DNA of 7,879 nt from NCBI GenBank assembly GCA_021732545.1, contig JAKFUW010000191.1, positions 1-7,879 on the forward strand, in the 5' to 3' direction. Each line of letters begins with the position of its first letter. The first letter of the stretch is position 1. The notes beneath the pieces were generated by a model that was not told the origin of the DNA, searched no databases, and saw only the letters and a program-made list of their open reading frames with translations. The position numbers and the translations under genes were made by a program. Positions 6,619 through 7,879 of this stretch are shown piece after piece. This DNA is from Alphaproteobacteria bacterium. GTDB lineage: Bacteria; Pseudomonadota; Alphaproteobacteria; Rickettsiales; UBA3002.

Positions 6619-7879
6619 CGATTCGTTTGCTACCTGCTAATTTGGTCAACCAGATTGCGGCGGGCGAGGTGATAGAGCGCCCTGCATCGGTGGTCAAAGA
6701 ACTGGTCGAAAACGCGCTCGATGCTGGCGCCACCCAGATTGATATCTCGCTGCAACAAGCCGGCAAAACCCTGATTCAAGTGGCCGATAATGGGCGCGGC
6801 ATGAACCCTGCCGATATGCAGTTAGCGGTGCAGCGCCATGCCACATCGAAGCTGCCCGATGATGATTTATGCAACATTGCGTCGTTCGGTTTTCGGGGTG
6901 AGGCGTTGCCCTCCATCGGGTCGGTCAGCCGCATGGCACTCACCAGCCGCACCGCCAGCAGCGATCATGGCTGGCGCTTGGAAGTGGACGCGGGGCAGGT
7001 GACCTCGCCACAGCCCGCCGCATGCAGAGTGGGCACCACGATCGAAGTGCGCGATGTGTTTTATGCCACGCCTGCGCGCTTGAAATTTTTGAAAAGTGAC
7101 CGCAGTGAAAATGAAGCGGTCAAAGACATCCTCGAGCGTTTGGCGATGGCGAATCCTGCCTGCGGATTTTCGTTACAACTCGATGGTAAAATGACATGGC
7201 AAGTCAGCGCAGGCACCGCATCTGAAAGACTCGCACAAGCGATGGGGCGCGATTTTATGGCTAATGCGCTTGCGCTCGATGCCATGCGAGAAGACGTGCG
7301 GCTGCAAGGATTTGCGGCGATACCAACCTTTAATCGTGGCACCAGCAGCAAGCAATTTTTGTTTGTCAATGGCAGGCCCGTGCGCGACCGATTGTTGATG
7401 GGGGTGGTGCGCGTGGCCTATCAGGATTTTCTGGCGCGCGATCGCCACCCGGTGCTGGCGTTGTTTCTGGATGTGCCCGCAGCTTTGGTCGATGTCAATG
7501 TGCATCCCGCAAAGGCTGAAGTGCGATTTCGCGACGCGGGGATGATTCGCGGACTCATTTTGGGCGCGCTCAAACATGCGTTGGCCGATGCGGGTCACAA
7601 AGCATCCACCACCGTGGCGCAGCAGGCACTGGGCGCCTTTGCCGCCAACCAAGGCGGCTATCATTACGCGCCCAGCTTGCAGATGGCGCAAGCGAATTTG
7701 TGGATGCACGCACCGCAACAGGCCATGCAACCGGCGCCCTATAAATCAGGTGAGCAACCCCATGATGCGCAGGTGTTGGCGCTGGTGGATTATCCGCTGG
7801 GGGCAGCAAGTGCGCAGCTTCACACCACCTATATTGTGGCGCAAACCAAAGACGGCCTGGTGCTGGTTGATCAGCATGC
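6615..7879 (+). CDS. mutL: DNA mismatch repair protein MutL (3' truncated by the window)
   Basis: MutL is the ATP-dependent link between mismatch recognition by MutS and strand removal. The frame stays open to the window end: 421 complete codons, with perhaps 150-200 missing compared with usual lengths. The GHKL ATPase domain is intact, with numbering that matches E. coli MutL: Glu29 and Asn33 in KELVENALDAGA, DNGRGM (58-63), ATSKL (76-80) and GFRGEAL (92-98). FVNGRPV (250-256) and DVNVHPAKAEVRF (293-305, with the conserved Lys300) close the N-terminal region. A fairly short Gln/Ala-rich linker follows, and the C-terminal dimerisation domain begins around residue 385. The last visible residues are DQH (419-421) followed by a GC-starting codon, so Ala. 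DQHA begins the metal-binding motif DQHA(x)2E(x)4E of MutL proteins with endonuclease activity, which E. coli lacks. The start overlaps the pgi stop as ATGA, with a strong Shine-Dalgarno. Confidence 0.97.
   Translation, partial: MTIRLLPANLVNQIAAGEVIERPASVVKELVENALDAGATQIDISLQQAGKTLIQVADNGRGMNPADMQLAVQRHATSKLPDDDLCNIASFGFRGEALPSIGSVSRMALTSRTASSDHGWRLEVDAGQVTSPQPAACRVGTTIEVRDVFYATPARLKFLKSDRSENEAVKDILERLAMANPACGFSLQLDGKMTWQVSAGTASERLAQAMGRDFMANALALDAMREDVRLQGFAAIPTFNRGTSSKQFLFVNGRPVRDRLLMGVVRVAYQDFLARDRHPVLALFLDVPAALVDVNVHPAKAEVRFRDAGMIRGLILGALKHALADAGHKASTTVAQQALGAFAANQGGYHYAPSLQMAQANLWMHAPQQAMQPAPYKSGEQPHDAQVLALVDYPLGAASAQLHTTYIVAQTKDGLVLVDQH

Noticed and set aside
7173..7730. A 185-codon open frame on the minus strand inside mutL
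   Set aside because: It lies opposite a clearly conserved mutL coding region, its product is rich in His, Arg and Cys as expected of antisense shadow frames, and no start signal is evident.

Overview
The window looks like a piece of a core chromosomal operon from an alphaproteobacterium with roughly balanced GC. The clues are a DUF3035/BamF-type lipoprotein gene directly after lspA, then a tandem pair of M16 peptidase genes, and a MutL of the endonuclease type. I cannot assign an order or genus from the sequence alone. No mobile element, phage gene, CRISPR array, tRNA or rRNA is visible.

All eight genes lie on the + strand and fill almost the whole window: secF (5' end missing), ribF, lspA, a bamF-like lipoprotein gene, a zinc-site M16 peptidase gene, a zinc-site-less M16 partner gene, pgi, and mutL (3' end missing). 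Junctions are very tight. secF-ribF has a 7-base gap, ribF-lspA overlaps by 10 bases, lspA-bamF has a 41-base gap, bamF-M16a shares one base, M16a-M16b overlaps by 11 bases, M16b-pgi has a 7-base gap, and pgi-mutL overlaps by 4 bases. This fits one transcript with extensive translational coupling. The lspA-bamF gap is the only non-coding space longer than 7 bases, so no stretch of 300 bases lacks a gene.

The first six genes are mostly about the cell envelope. SecF helps export proteins, and LspA cleaves lipoprotein signal peptides. The next gene encodes a lipoprotein that LspA would process and that probably belongs to the outer-membrane BAM machinery. The two M16 proteins look like the complementary halves of one periplasmic metalloprotease: one keeps HxxEH and has lost the R/Y pair, the other is the reverse. 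RibF (FMN/FAD synthesis), Pgi (glycolysis/gluconeogenesis) and MutL (mismatch repair) are housekeeping passengers. I see no strong case for a new system. The most informative points are the complementary M16 pair, unusual residues in the RibF adenylyltransferase half, the lack of ileS between ribF and lspA, and a compact Pgi translationally joined to MutL.
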